Below the pieces are notes generated by a model that made no database searches, had not been told where the DNA came from, and saw only the letters and a program-made list of their open reading frames with translations. From Desmonostoc muscorum FACHB-395 (lineage in GTDB: Bacteria; Cyanobacteriota; Cyanobacteriia; Cyanobacteriales; Nostocaceae): a stretch of DNA of 64,000 nt. The position numbers and the translations under genes are program-made. Of this stretch, positions 36,938 through 47,317 are shown one piece after another; position 1 is the first letter of the stretch, and the number at the start of each line of letters is the position of its first letter. The stretch covers positions 62,001 through 126,000 of the forward strand of contig NZ_JACJSF010000011.1 in assembly GCF_014698035.1 (NCBI RefSeq), read 5' to 3'.

Positions 36938-37821
36938 TCAGAAGTAGCCCTGTCAAAGTCAGATAATCTTGTGATTTCGTTTCCATGCTCTGTATGGGGC
37001 TTTTCTTTTAGCTGCTGCTCTAGTAAGTGGTTAATGTTACTGAGCAACAAGGTATTTTGTTCTAGGAATTTCCCTATTTCACCATTAAATAGCTCGATTA
37101 TGGCATTAGTAACTATGTTTATTTGTAAAGGGTTATTACTGTAGCGATCGCCAAATCACATACTCAAACTGATCTTGAATTGATATTGCTAATTTAGCAA
37201 AAAAATTGTAGGTTGGGGAGCCACTGCGTTGCGCGGGTTTCCCGCGTTGTAGCAAGTGGCGTTGGAGGCTTTGCTTAACCCAACATATATCAGGATGTTG
37301 GGTGGAGCGGAGCGCAACTACGTCTAATACACTTACCAAAGTCGTTTTTTTAACGAACCGCCAAGGCGCAGAGAACGCAGAGAGAAGAAAGAGATGCTTA
37401 ACTGAACTGTATTGCGTTATAAGTAATGCTTAAGCTGTAGTTAATACAACTTAAACAATACTTATTAATGCTGAAGCTGTAGTTACAGACGCTCATTATA
37501 TGATAAGTAAACTTGAAGCTATAGTTAACACAATTTCTTCTGTGGTTATGAATGCTCAAGCTGTAGTTAATACAACTTCTTCTGTGGTTATGAATGCTCA
37601 AGCTATAGTTAACCCAGCTTCTTTTGTGGTTATAAATGCTCAAGCTGTAGTTAGCACAGCTTCTTCTGTAGTTATAAATGCTCAAGCTGTAATTAAGATT
37701 AGATAGACGCTTTAGATAAATTAAGAGAATTTACCAGTAGTTCTCTTATAAAAAGTATAAGTATTTTTGTGGATTTTGCTGAACCAGAATATATTTTCAG
37801 TAGGACATAGTAACTGTATAA
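36938..37821. other. 884-bp gene-free, repeat-rich region
   Basis: I find no convincing gene. The region holds a degenerate TTGTAGGTTGGG palindrome (37207-37320), a CGCAGAG(A/G)ACGCAGAG tract near 37366, a solitary end of the 124-bp element family (CTTAACTGAACTG followed by TA, 37397-37411), and a 13-unit 21-bp minisatellite (37425-37697). A 61-80 residue frame crosses the minisatellite on each strand but lacks a credible ribosome site. Confidence 0.7.
37425..37697. repeat. 21-bp minisatellite, 13 units (42-bp higher-order unit)
   Basis: Thirteen consecutive 21-base units alternate between AATGCTCAAGCTGTAGTTAA-like and ACAACTTCTTCTGTGGTTAT-like halves, giving a 42-base super-unit. The period never breaks frame, so both strands stay open across it. 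On the plus strand the units read as heptads such as NAQAVVN and TTSSVVM. A second array of the same period is at 50711-50878. Confidence 0.88.
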
Positions 37822-38262
37822 ATGTTACGAGTAACTAAATTTATGTCTTTGAGAAAACGTACATCCCGCGTTCTAGAAAATGCTGAGTTAAGATTTGCTG
37901 GACTCAAAGCAATTGATGCCAATCTGGATCTTGGAAATACTTGTAATTTAAAAGCCCTGACAGAAATAATTGAGGAATTACGCAGCAAGTTAGAAGCTCA
38001 TAATACTGCTCTCAGCACGATTGACTCTTCCAAAGTAGAAATTGAAGAATTAGAACAAACCTTGGGTACTTTCTCCGAAAAAATGCTCATGGGAATCGGC
38101 TTTAAATACGGCAAAGATAGCCGCGAATATGAGATGGCTGGTGGAGTTCGCAAAAGTGAACGTATCCGTAAAAGCAGAGCGACCCGCTTAAAAACTATTG
38201 CACAAAAAGCATCTATGCAAGGCACTCAACCGAATGGCACTAAGATAAGCGCAAACCCATGA
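37822..38262 (+). CDS. Hypothetical protein with a coiled-coil centre
   Basis: This protein has 146 residues from ATG 37822; ATG 37843 gives 139. It is highly charged and helix-rich, with a coiled-coil-like stretch around residues 45-85 (EIIEELRSKLEAHNTALS, KVEIEELEQTLGTF). A Lys/Arg-rich C-terminal third follows (RKSERIRKSRATRLKTIAQ) that could bind nucleic acid. I do not recognise a family. It has no signal peptide or membrane segment. It is convergent with fraE, with a repeat element between. Codon use looks like that of its neighbours. Confidence 0.7.
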   Translation: MLRVTKFMSLRKRTSRVLENAELRFAGLKAIDANLDLGNTCNLKALTEIIEELRSKLEAHNTALSTIDSSKVEIEELEQTLGTFSEKMLMGIGFKYGKDSREYEMAGGVRKSERIRKSRATRLKTIAQKASMQGTQPNGTKISANP

Positions 38263-38275
38263 TTTAACTGGCTTT

Positions 38276-38432
38276 TGAGTGTGGGGAGAGGGGGAAGGGT
38301 GGGAAGTGTGGGAGGTGTGGGGAGGGTGGGGAGAAAGAGGAGAAATTGAATAACTGCACATCAATGAACGCTGCATTGCCTCCCACACCCCCCACACCTC
38401 CCTGTCCTCCCACACCTCCCACACCCTGCCCT
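38276..38432. repeat. GT/CA-rich twin element, copy 1
   Basis: A GTGTGGGGA-type repeat block on the left and a TCCCACACC-type block on the right are roughly inverted to each other. They enclose a unique core. The core at 38331-38390 (including TGAATAACTGCACATCAATG) matches copy 2 at 41186-41245 with a single visible mismatch. The transcript would fold into a long hairpin. It lies immediately downstream of fraE. Confidence 0.85.
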
Positions 38433-38513
38433 GACGAAGTTTCAGCTTTTCTTAGTGCCATTCAGGTATTAACCAGTAATTCTTTCTCCCCTGCTTGCCT
38501 CAAAGCCCGATGA

Positions 38514-39293
38514 CTAAAATTCACGTTGTGAGAAGATAAAAATAGCGATCGCTAATAACAGGGCACTATAAAGTAAACCATAGCCGGCATTTGTAATCAG
38601 TGCAGTTGTGTCAGGTAGCGCTTGCAGACCATAAACGGCATCATTTTTCAAATCTAATCGAGATAAATCTGGCAAAATCAGAAATAAACCTTGAGTGAGA
38701 AGTTCTATACCAGGGTTACGACTCAAACGGCCTAGTTGGACTAAATCTTGAGTAATATTTCCGATTAAATATACCGCAAAGGTTAAAACAGTCGCTAAGA
38801 GAGAAGCAGTAAAAACACCGAAGGTAATAGCCATAGCGGTGATTAATGACAACTGCAATACTAAGAAAATTGCAGCAATTAGAATACTCGCCGTTGGATG
38901 AGGAATGTTAGCAAATTGCAGAAATATCAGATAAATTACTGTCATCGTGGCGACAAGTACAGCTAATACTGCGGATAAACCTAAGTATTTGCCCACGATA
39001 ATTTCGCTGCGACTGACAGGTTTTGCAATTAACACCAAAATAGTGCGTTTTTCAATTTCTTTATTAACCAGTCCCGTACCAACAAATATTGTCACAATTA
39101 ACCCGATGGCATTCATCGCCGCCATCCCGAAGTCTAAAAACATCTTGTCTTCAGTCGTAGCTGCAAATTCAGGCAGGACGCGAAAGGCAGCAGCGAGTAT
39201 AAGCGCATAAAAACCAATTATATATAGGATGCGATCGCGTATCACTTCCTGAAATACATTCTTTGCCAATACAAAAATTCTGTTAATAGTCAT
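38514..39293 (-). CDS. fraE: FraE, ABC-2 type permease for filament integrity
   Basis: This 259-residue inner-membrane protein has six hydrophobic helices (IIGFYALILAAAFRVLP, MNAIGLIVTIFVGTGLV, LAVLVATMTVIYLIFLQF, ITAMAITFGVFTASLLATVL and others). It has the ABC-2 permease layout and EKRTILVLIAKPVSRSEIIVGKY after helix 2. In Anabaena the fraC-fraD-fraE operon is required for long filaments and for septal transfer between cells, and the gene order and sizes here match. An ATPase partner is encoded elsewhere. It is the last gene of the set. Confidence 0.85.
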   Translation of the reverse strand: MTINRIFVLAKNVFQEVIRDRILYIIGFYALILAAAFRVLPEFAATTEDKMFLDFGMAAMNAIGLIVTIFVGTGLVNKEIEKRTILVLIAKPVSRSEIIVGKYLGLSAVLAVLVATMTVIYLIFLQFANIPHPTASILIAAIFLVLQLSLITAMAITFGVFTASLLATVLTFAVYLIGNITQDLVQLGRLSRNPGIELLTQGLFLILPDLSRLDLKNDAVYGLQALPDTTALITNAGYGLLYSALLLAIAIFIFSQREF

Positions 39294-39318
39294 TTGTCAT
39301 TTGTCATTAGTTATTCTC

Positions 39319-39371
39319 CCCTTGCTCCTCTGCTCCTCTGCTCCCCTGCTTCCCCTGCTTCCCCTGCTCTC
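39319..39371. repeat. CTGCTCCC-type tandem repeat between fraD and fraE
   Basis: Tandem 8-9 base units such as CTCTGCTC and CCCCTGCTT lie in the 81-bp gap between fraD and fraE. It is the complement of the AGCAGGGG repeat that has inserted into the Gfo/Idh gene at 49999-50030. Confidence 0.7.
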
Positions 39372-39374
39372 TTC

Positions 39375-40382
39375 TCACTGCTGCGGAGGCGGCGATCCGG
39401 CAATTAATTTACTGGCGCGATCGCATTCAATTTCTGCAACTGTAATCTTATTACCTGAATTGCTAGTTGCTGCAACTGGTTCAATTCGACAAGATTTTTT
39501 CAAGTAATAGCCTCGTAGGTTAGAACTTGGCCCTATCCAAATACTTAATAAATCTAATATATATCCAGACTTAGTATTAGCTACACGCGGTTCAATGCGC
39601 CATAAATCCTTCTCTTCATATTTACCCAGACTTTTTTGAATTACTGCTCTACCTAGAGTTCCTACTCGTTGTTTTGCCTCAAGCAACCATTTCTCTACTT
39701 CTGACCAAGGTGTTTGGTTTATTTGTTCTACTACTATTGGTTGAAGTCTTTCTAGAATTACAACACCGTTTTGCGGTATTTTTACTCGTTCTTCTGTTCT
39801 GACAACAACGGTACTACGTTTAAAAGTATCTGCTTGCAAACTAGGATATTGTTGAAACCAATGATCCATTACAAAATAAAACTGAATCCAGCAACTTAGT
39901 AGCATACTACTAGCAACTAAAATTATGATTCTTTGGCGGTCTTGTGGTTTAGGAATTCTAGCTTTAGCGTCAGTATCAGTTCCTTCAATAAACTCTGGTA
40001 TTGCCGTAATTAGTGCTGAAATTGTCGGCCAAAAAACGATTGTTCTTGGTGTAATTACATCCTGTTGATTTCCAAAAGCAAAAACACTCACTAAGAATCC
40101 AGTGATTACTGCCCCAACTGGCATAAAAGTGCCAGGAACTCTCAAAGGATCTTGAGTTGTATACCAAGCTGTGCCGGCAATTAAAAATAACCAACCGAAA
40201 AAGGCAATAATATCTTTGATATAGCCTGTAGCTAAATATGAAAGTACCCAAGAAAAAACACTCAAATAAATAAATGTCTGCCAAGAATAAGCTTTTGGTG
40301 GAACTAATACTTTTCTAATTCCCGCATAAAGCCCTTCCGCAAATTTAAAAATCCCAAATACATCTTTAAGTAGCGTATTCAT
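39375..40382 (-). CDS. fraD: FraD, septal-junction membrane protein
   Basis: This protein has 335 residues. The N-terminal half has about five membrane helices (TFIYLSVFSWVLSYLATGYI, IIAFFGWLFLIAGTAWY, MPVGAVITGFLVSVFAFG, IVFWPTISALITAIPEF, IIILVASSMLLSCWIQFYF). The C-terminal half is soluble and probably periplasmic, with a heptad-like stretch (VVILERLQPIVVEQINQ, VEKWLLEAKQRVG). FraD of Anabaena (about 340 residues) is a septal-junction component needed for molecular exchange between vegetative cells and heterocysts. Position two of the fraC-fraD-fraE order supports the call. Confidence 0.85.
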   Translation of the reverse strand: MNTLLKDVFGIFKFAEGLYAGIRKVLVPPKAYSWQTFIYLSVFSWVLSYLATGYIKDIIAFFGWLFLIAGTAWYTTQDPLRVPGTFMPVGAVITGFLVSVFAFGNQQDVITPRTIVFWPTISALITAIPEFIEGTDTDAKARIPKPQDRQRIIILVASSMLLSCWIQFYFVMDHWFQQYPSLQADTFKRSTVVVRTEERVKIPQNGVVILERLQPIVVEQINQTPWSEVEKWLLEAKQRVGTLGRAVIQKSLGKYEEKDLWRIEPRVANTKSGYILDLLSIWIGPSSNLRGYYLKKSCRIEPVAATSNSGNKITVAEIECDRASKLIAGSPPPQQ

Positions 40383-40439
40383 GTTCCTCCTTCCACCTAA
40401 TTAACTAATCACTCACTCTTCCTTTTAAGTAAAAGCTTG

Positions 40440-40988
40440 CTATTTTGCACTAAATAATAGAATAAGAGTTATAGCACTATAACTCAGGGAATTCGCTATT
40501 AGTACAGTAATTATTAAATTATTACTTTGGAATTTCAAGTTACCAAAAGTCCGCCATCGCCGCCGTTGAGATATTTGAGCTTCCTCTTCTTCTGGCTTTT
40601 TAACAAGAAATTGCTCATTTAATAATAGTAACAATACTTTTAAAATGAAAAACTTCATCAAAAAAGTAGCAAAGAAAATTATAAACGCAGTTAATATTAG
40701 AAAAGCTTGTGAATTAGGTGATTTAAAATTATTAAAAAACATATAGTTAATTAATTCTGCTCTCATCTGGATCGGTAACATTGGTTCTGATACAAAAAAT
40801 ATGAACCAACCAATTACACTAGAAAATAAATTGATAGAAATAGCATAAAAAGTACTAGTTTTTTTGTCAAATTTGAGTCGATAGTGCAAAAGATAAGCTT
40901 CGATGGGGATGGCAATCAGTACAAATAAAAAGTCAAACAGAATTCCACCAATGGGAAAAATCCTCGGAAGCATCCAATTTTCAGGCAT
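40440..40988 (-). CDS. fraC: FraC, filament integrity membrane protein
   Basis: This 182-residue protein has three to four membrane helices (PIGGILFDFLFVLIAIPIEAYLL, YAISINLFSSVIGWFIFFV, AFLILTAFIIFFATFLMKFFILK, and a C-terminal LIITVLIANSLSYSAITLILLF). The size and order (first gene of three on the minus strand) match FraC of Anabaena, a septum-located protein. Mutants in the family fragment into short filaments. A basic, Glu-rich cytosolic loop (KKPEEEEAQISQRRRWR) separates the last helices. Upstream (40989-41411) is copy 2 of a GT/CA-rich element. Confidence 0.85.
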   Translation of the reverse strand: MPENWMLPRIFPIGGILFDFLFVLIAIPIEAYLLHYRLKFDKKTSTFYAISINLFSSVIGWFIFFVSEPMLPIQMRAELINYMFFNNFKSPNSQAFLILTAFIIFFATFLMKFFILKVLLLLLNEQFLVKKPEEEEAQISQRRRWRTFGNLKFQSNNLIITVLIANSLSYSAITLILLFSAK

Positions 40989-41158
40989 AAATGGTCAAGG
41001 GTAAGGTATAGCTGTAGAGAGTATAACTGGGATAGTGAGGGTGATGGGGGAAATTATTACATTGTTCTTGTCCTTGACTATGCTCGTGTGCCAGTATTTC
41101 CTGATTGATATTGTTAATACATCAAGCTGATGCTTGTACGGGGACGTTAGACTGACTT

Positions 41159-41306
41159 GAGTGTGGGGGGTGTGGGGAGTGTGGGGAGAAAGAGGAGGAA
41201 TTGAATAACTGCACATCAATGAACGCTGCATTGCCTCCCACACCTCCCACACCTCCCACACTCCCCACACTCCCCACACCCCCCACACCTCCCACACCCC
41301 CCACCC
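41159..41306. repeat. GT/CA-rich twin element, copy 2
   Basis: It has the same architecture and orientation as copy 1 at 38276-38432: a GTGTGGGG block, a 60-base core (41186-41245), then (TCCCACACC)n. The two copies are direct repeats flanking fraCDE at a distance of about 2.9 kb. The core contains no evident gene or site. Confidence 0.85.
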
Positions 41307-41411
41307 GAACTACACGATACGTGAGAAATTCGGCTAGAGGGCTAGTTTCTCTACCTAAGATTACAAGACGTTAGGTAAGATTAAAGACTGCCACTTATAG
41401 CTTTTCGAGAG

Positions 41412-42548
41412 ATGACAAGGAACGGTATCGGTATTCGCACGGCGCAAGTGCGTCAAGAACGGCTCATTGGTCAAATTCACGTCTACGATGGCGTGGGTAA
41501 AGGTAAGTCTCAAGCGGCTTTGGGTGTGGTTTTGCGCTCTATTGGGTTGGGGATAAATACGCCTAGCGATTCTAACCGTGTTTTACTGCTGCGCTTTTTA
41601 AAAGGGCCGGAACGTGATTATGACGAAGATGGAGCGATCGCAGCTTTGCAGCGTGGGTTTCCCCATTTAATAGACCAGGTTCGCACTGGGAGAGCCGAAT
41701 TTTTTGGCCCAGAAGAAATTACCACCTTTGACCGAAATGAGGCGATGCGGGGTTGGGATGTCGCCAAAGGTGCGATCGCTAGCGGTTTATATTCAGTTGT
41801 CGTCTTGGATGAAATTAACCCCGTTCTGGATTTGGGTTTGCTACCAGTAGATGAAGTGGTAAAGACATTAAAATCCAAACCCCAAGAATTAGAAATCATT
41901 GCTACCGGACGCGCCGCACCGCCAAAGTTACTCGATATTGCAGATTTGCACTCAGAAATGAAACCTCATCACCATCCCACAGCCAAAGCCCTATTCTTGG
42001 AAGGGATTGAAATTTATACTGGTGCTGGTAAAGGCAAGTCTACTAGTGCTTTGGGCAAAGCCTTACAGGCCATTGGTAGGGGAATCAATCATCCAGGGTC
42101 TACCCGTGTGTTAATTATGCAGTGGCTTAAAGGTGGTAGTGGCTACACAGAAGATGCTGCGATCGCCGCTTTGCAGCAGTCATATCCAGAAGTGGTGGAT
42201 CATCAGCGCTGTGGGGGAGATGCGATTGTTTGGCGCAATTCCCGGCAAGAATTAGACTATGTAGAAGCCGAACGAGGTTGGGAAATCGCAAAAGTTGCGA
42301 TCGCCTCTGGAATGTATAAAACTATTATTCTCGATGAACTCAATCCCACCGTTGACTTAGAACTACTCCCCGTTGAACCCATTGTTCAAGCTTTGCTCCG
42401 CAAACCCCGCGACACCGAAATCATCATCACTGGCCGCTGTCAAAATCAACCAGCATACTTCGACTTGGCTAGCGTTCATTCAGAGGTGTATTGCCACAAA
42501 CATTATGCAAATCAAGGTGTAGAACTTAAACGGGGGGTAGATTTTTAG
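41412..42548 (+). CDS. Tandem-duplicated corrinoid adenosyltransferase-like protein (CobA/BtuR family)
   Basis: This 378-residue protein contains two copies of the CobA/BtuR/CobO fold. Repeat 1 (about 17-185) has Walker A VGKGKSQAALGVVLRSIGLG and repeat 2 (about 197-370) has AGKGKSTSALGKALQAIGRG. Each continues with RVLxxxxLKG, an Asp-rich EDxAIAALQxxxP and a VVLDEINPVLDLGLLP / IILDELNPTVDLELLP strand. Each half ends with IxTGRxxxP and HSE. The single-domain enzyme adenosylates cob(I)alamin or cob(I)yrinate, using ATP, in the cytoplasm. Both P-loops are intact, so both halves may be active. Confidence 0.88.
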   Translation: MTRNGIGIRTAQVRQERLIGQIHVYDGVGKGKSQAALGVVLRSIGLGINTPSDSNRVLLLRFLKGPERDYDEDGAIAALQRGFPHLIDQVRTGRAEFFGPEEITTFDRNEAMRGWDVAKGAIASGLYSVVVLDEINPVLDLGLLPVDEVVKTLKSKPQELEIIATGRAAPPKLLDIADLHSEMKPHHHPTAKALFLEGIEIYTGAGKGKSTSALGKALQAIGRGINHPGSTRVLIMQWLKGGSGYTEDAAIAALQQSYPEVVDHQRCGGDAIVWRNSRQELDYVEAERGWEIAKVAIASGMYKTIILDELNPTVDLELLPVEPIVQALLRKPRDTEIIITGRCQNQPAYFDLASVHSEVYCHKHYANQGVELKRGVDF

Positions 42549-42560
42549 ATGTTGCATCTG

Positions 42561-42588
42561 AATTCGTAATTCGTAATTCGTAATTCGT
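42561..42588. repeat. Heptanucleotide repeat AATTCGT
   Basis: There are four perfect 7-base units just after the adenosyltransferase-like gene. Confidence 0.9.
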
Positions 42589-42623
42589 AATGTTCTCAAG
42601 CTTGAATTTCTGGTGAATTTTCT

Positions 42624-42693
42624 TCCTTCTCTGCGAGACGCTGCGCGAACGCGCTCTTTGCGTCCTTCTCTAACGAGACGCTGCGCGAACGCG
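42624..42693. repeat. Tandem pair of the dispersed GAGACGCTGCGCGAACG repeat
   Basis: Two copies of CGAGACGCTGCGCGAACGCG lie 38 bases apart. Related copies occur near 24417 and, in altered form, inside the ilvB leader at 1108-1137. It is a common repeat of this genome with no coding content. Confidence 0.75.
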
Positions 42694-42768
42694 GTTCGTT
42701 CTCTGCTCTTTCAAATTTAATGAAACAGACCAGTAGGGCTAGCATTGTAATGCCGACCCTACAAGCAA

Positions 42769-43863
42769 CTAAGGCTGTTGGCGTATTCTTTGCCAGACAG
42801 TAAAGCCCAACAGAAGGACAATACTAGTGGCGGTGGTCATCATCACAGCCAAGCTCATGCCTTGTATTCGCATTGCCAGCAAGTTGAAAAATAAGGTAAT
42901 TGACCAAAGCGTGAACGCAGCATGGCGCTGGGAAAGTCCCCAAGCAAGTAGGCGGTGGTGCAGATGATCTTTGCCAGGAGTACTAAGAGGGTTATTTCCT
43001 GCTAGTAGCCGCCGTACAAATACTTGGGTGGTGTCTATTACTGGCAACAATAGAAATAAAACCGTGGGAATTAGTGCATAAACTGTGTTTTGTTGCAGTT
43101 TGCCTAAAATACTAGTTGCTGCCAGCACATAGCCAAAAAAGTATGCTCCAGCATCACCCATAATAATTCGTGACGGATGGAAATTATGGCGCAAAAAGCC
43201 TAATGCAGCACCTCCTAAAGCTGCAAGTACCAAGATTGCCGCCGCACGATTATTAAATTGGGCTGCAACCCCCAACAAACTCATGGCGGTAATAAAGCTG
43301 ATTCCTCCTGCTAAACCATCCATACCATCCATCAAGTTGATGGCGTTGGTAATTCCTACTACCCACAGTACCGTCAGCAACATCGACAGGAACGAGTCGA
43401 TGGGAGTACCAAACAGCACTCTTACACTGATACCATTAGCTACCAGCAACAGTGCTGTGACAATTTGCGCCCACAATCGAATAGAGGGTGGTAAGCCGAA
43501 CTGATCGTCGATAAAGCCCACCAGGACTAATATCGAACCTCCTAACAGAATAGTCAGCACCTGAGCCAATACGTTTTGGAGTTCGATCGGTCGTAAAAGG
43601 CTAGCTAATACCAGCGCGGCAATGACACCCGCGTAGATAGCCAGCCCCCCTGCATTGGGTAAAGGTTCGCGATTGAGTCGCCGAGCGTTGGGTTGGTCAG
43701 CCCAACCTACCCGTAAGGCGAATTTGCGGACTGTCGGAATTGAACGCCACGTTACAAGCCAAGCCAAAAGAAACGTAAATACTACTGCCAACCAGCCGGT
43801 GCCGCTAGGGTCGGCAATGCCAAGGTACTTAAGGGAGTTGTCTAGATTCATCTCCCAATTCAA
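42769..43863 (-). CDS. Undecaprenyl/decaprenyl-phosphate GlcNAc-1-phosphate transferase-like (WecA/MraY family)
   Basis: This is a 364-residue inner-membrane enzyme with about ten helices. It transfers a sugar-1-phosphate from UDP-sugar to a polyprenyl phosphate, starting O-antigen, teichoic or exopolysaccharide lipid-linked synthesis. Family motifs are all visible: PNARRLNREPLPNAGGLAIY, GFIDDQFGLPPSIRL, NAINLMDGMDGLAGG, HPSRIIMGDAGAYFFGY and GKDHLHHRLL (a histidine-rich loop). Absence of MraY-specific sequences and the HHRL motif favour the WecA/RgpG branch. It is divergent from groEL with a CIRCE element in between. Confidence 0.93.
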   Translation of the reverse strand: MNWEMNLDNSLKYLGIADPSGTGWLAVVFTFLLAWLVTWRSIPTVRKFALRVGWADQPNARRLNREPLPNAGGLAIYAGVIAALVLASLLRPIELQNVLAQVLTILLGGSILVLVGFIDDQFGLPPSIRLWAQIVTALLLVANGISVRVLFGTPIDSFLSMLLTVLWVVGITNAINLMDGMDGLAGGISFITAMSLLGVAAQFNNRAAAILVLAALGGAALGFLRHNFHPSRIIMGDAGAYFFGYVLAATSILGKLQQNTVYALIPTVLFLLLPVIDTTQVFVRRLLAGNNPLSTPGKDHLHHRLLAWGLSQRHAAFTLWSITLFFNLLAMRIQGMSLAVMMTTATSIVLLLGFTVWQRIRQQP

Positions 43864-43950
43864 GCATTACTGCCAGTATCTATAAAGAACATCACCTGTA
43901 TATTAATCAATTTTTTTTATTTCCATTTGTAACTTGAGTTGATTGAGAGA

Positions 43951-43977
43951 TTAGCACTCTTGCTCTGTGAGTGCTAA
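43951..43977 (+). promoter_or_regulatory. CIRCE operator (HrcA binding site)
   Basis: The perfect inverted repeat TTAGCACTC - nine bases - GAGTGCTAA lies 33 bp before the groEL start codon. HrcA represses chaperonin genes at this site and releases it under heat stress. Confidence 0.96.
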
Positions 43978-44006
43978 ATTGTCTAATGGAAGCGCTGGAG
44001 AAATAA

Positions 44007-45683
<1,677 letters not shown>

Positions 45684-45714
45684 CTTCTGCTCACCCAGAT
45701 AAATATTTTTTCAG

Positions 45715-45747
45715 CAGTTTGTCTTGTTAAGGCAAACTGTTTTTTTA
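45715..45747 (+). terminator. Intrinsic terminator of groEL
   Basis: A hairpin with arms CAGTTTG and CAAACTG is followed by seven T. It begins 32 bp after the groEL stop. Confidence 0.85.
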
Positions 45748-46107
45748 TAGCATTGCTGATTCAGAGCCGATATGTTATCTCTATTGCTGGGAAGTAGCTG
45801 GGCATAAATAAAAGTCATCATCATGGTTATCAGTAATTAGTCATGAATACAACTAACGACTAAAAAAAATGCCGATTCCTAAATTCCCCAATCTAAAGAA
45901 CTGCTTAATTTAAAAATTACAGTCTTTGTATTAATTTTTGTAATATTAATAGCAAAAGCTGAAATAAATAAAAACGCCTCATGGGTGCTGAGTAGGGAAT
46001 TTTACTTCTTTACTAAGAACTGTGAAAAGAGGAACTTGTTTAATTGCCAATTCCCAATTGCCAATTCCCAATGCCCAATTCCCAATTCCCAATGTAGGTA
46101 ATATTGT
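45748..46107. repeat. Intergenic region with an STRR heptanucleotide tract
   Basis: The only clear structure is seven 7-base units of TT(G/C)CCAA at 46044-46092, ending 15 bp before the corA start. The unit is the complement of the GGGAATT repeat at 56300-56344. I see no gene in the rest. Confidence 0.85.
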
Positions 46108-47253
46108 ATGGTACGAAAACTGCGTCGTCTTCCCAAAATAGTAACTAGGCTATATAAAAAAGATGAGTTCCATCACCAACCAGGTACTATACCTGGAACA
46201 ATTTTTATTGATGAAGATTCTCCACCACCGATAATTTTCTTGATTGACTATAACCAAACCAATTTCATCCGTGAACAAATAGCAACTCCAGAAGAGTGTG
46301 TTCCATATCTGGAGAGGGAATCAATTTCTTGGGTAGACGTACAAGGTTTAGGCAGTCAAGATATATTACAACGATTGGGTCAAGTTTTTGAGTTACATCC
46401 TCTCGTTTTAGAAGATATAGTCAATGTACCAGAGCGTCCGAAAACCGAAGATTATGAAGATCAATTACTATTCATTGCCCGCATGGTAGTACCAAAGGAA
46501 AGATCGTGTGGTTTTTACAGCGAGCAAGTGAGTTTGATATTAGGTAAAAATTATTTACTGACAGTCCAAGAAGAACCAGAACATGATTGTTTTGAAGCGG
46601 TGCGATCGCGAATTGAAAAAAACAAAGGGATCATTCGCAAACAAGGAGTAGATTATTTAGCTTACGCCGTGTTAGATGCGATTATTGATGGCTTTTTCCC
46701 GGTGCTGGAGCTTTATGGAGAGCGAATCGAAGAGTTGGAAGAGGAGGTAATAGTTAAACCAACCCCACAAACACTACAAAATATTTATCAAATTAGGCGA
46801 GAATTACTGCAATTACGTCGTGCTATCTGGCCCCAGCGAGATGCAATTAATTCTTTAATTCGAGATGGCAGTGATTTGATTAGTGAAGAAGTGCGAATCT
46901 ACTTGCGAGATTGTTATGACCACACAGTGCAAGTTATGGATATGGTAGAAACTTATCGAGAGCTAGCATCTGGATTAATGGATGTGTACCTTTCGGCAGT
47001 GAGCAACAAAATGAATGAAATCATGAAAGTACTAACGGTAGTTTCAACAATTTTCATTCCACTGACTTTTGTGGCCGGAATATATGGTATGAATTTCAAT
47101 ACCGAAAAATCGCCATATAATATGCCTGAGTTGAATTGGTATTGGGGTTATCCACTTTGCTTGGCAGTGATGGCAGTGATCGCACTTGGGTTGCTATTCT
47201 TTTTTTGGCAACGGGGCTGGTTGCAAAACTCTGTAACAATTAAGCGTAATTAA
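46108..47253 (+). CDS. corA: CorA-family magnesium/cobalt transporter
   Basis: This 381-residue protein forms a homopentameric inner-membrane channel for Mg2+ (and Co2+). The first about 300 residues form the cytosolic funnel, with [22 protein letters not shown] and long helices ([44 protein letters not shown]). The signature YGMNF ends membrane helix 1 ([20 protein letters not shown]), and helix 2 ([20 protein letters not shown]) lies near the C-terminus. All key elements are intact. The start is ATG at 46108, next to a heptanucleotide tract that may lie within its leader. Confidence 0.95.
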   Translation: MVRKLRRLPKIVTRLYKKDEFHHQPGTIPGTIFIDEDSPPPIIFLIDYNQTNFIREQIATPEECVPYLERESISWVDVQGLGSQDILQRLGQVFELHPLVLEDIVNVPERPKTEDYEDQLLFIARMVVPKERSCGFYSEQVSLILGKNYLLTVQEEPEHDCFEAVRSRIEKNKGIIRKQGVDYLAYAVLDAIIDGFFPVLELYGERIEELEEEVIVKPTPQTLQNIYQIRRELLQLRRAIWPQRDAINSLIRDGSDLISEEVRIYLRDCYDHTVQVMDMVETYRELASGLMDVYLSAVSNKMNEIMKVLTVVSTIFIPLTFVAGIYGMNFNTEKSPYNMPELNWYWGYPLCLAVMAVIALGLLFFFWQRGWLQNSVTIKRN

Positions 47254-47317
47254 TAATTGCAGATGGACGACGAATGAAATATACATTCATTATTACCGGG
47301 AGTTAATATTTTAATTT

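Noticed and set aside
37425-37697. CRISPR array
   Set aside because: Units are directly adjacent with no spacers and no cas genes are present.
37398-37706. Small protein genes on both strands of the 21-bp minisatellite (SIYNHRRSC... and NAQAVVN...)
   Set aside because: Both are open only because the unit is a multiple of three; neither has a credible start or ribosome site, so I list the array as a repeat.
41311-41411. Cobalamin riboswitch before the adenosyltransferase-like gene
   Set aside because: No B12-box-like sequence and too little space between the GT/CA element and the start codon.
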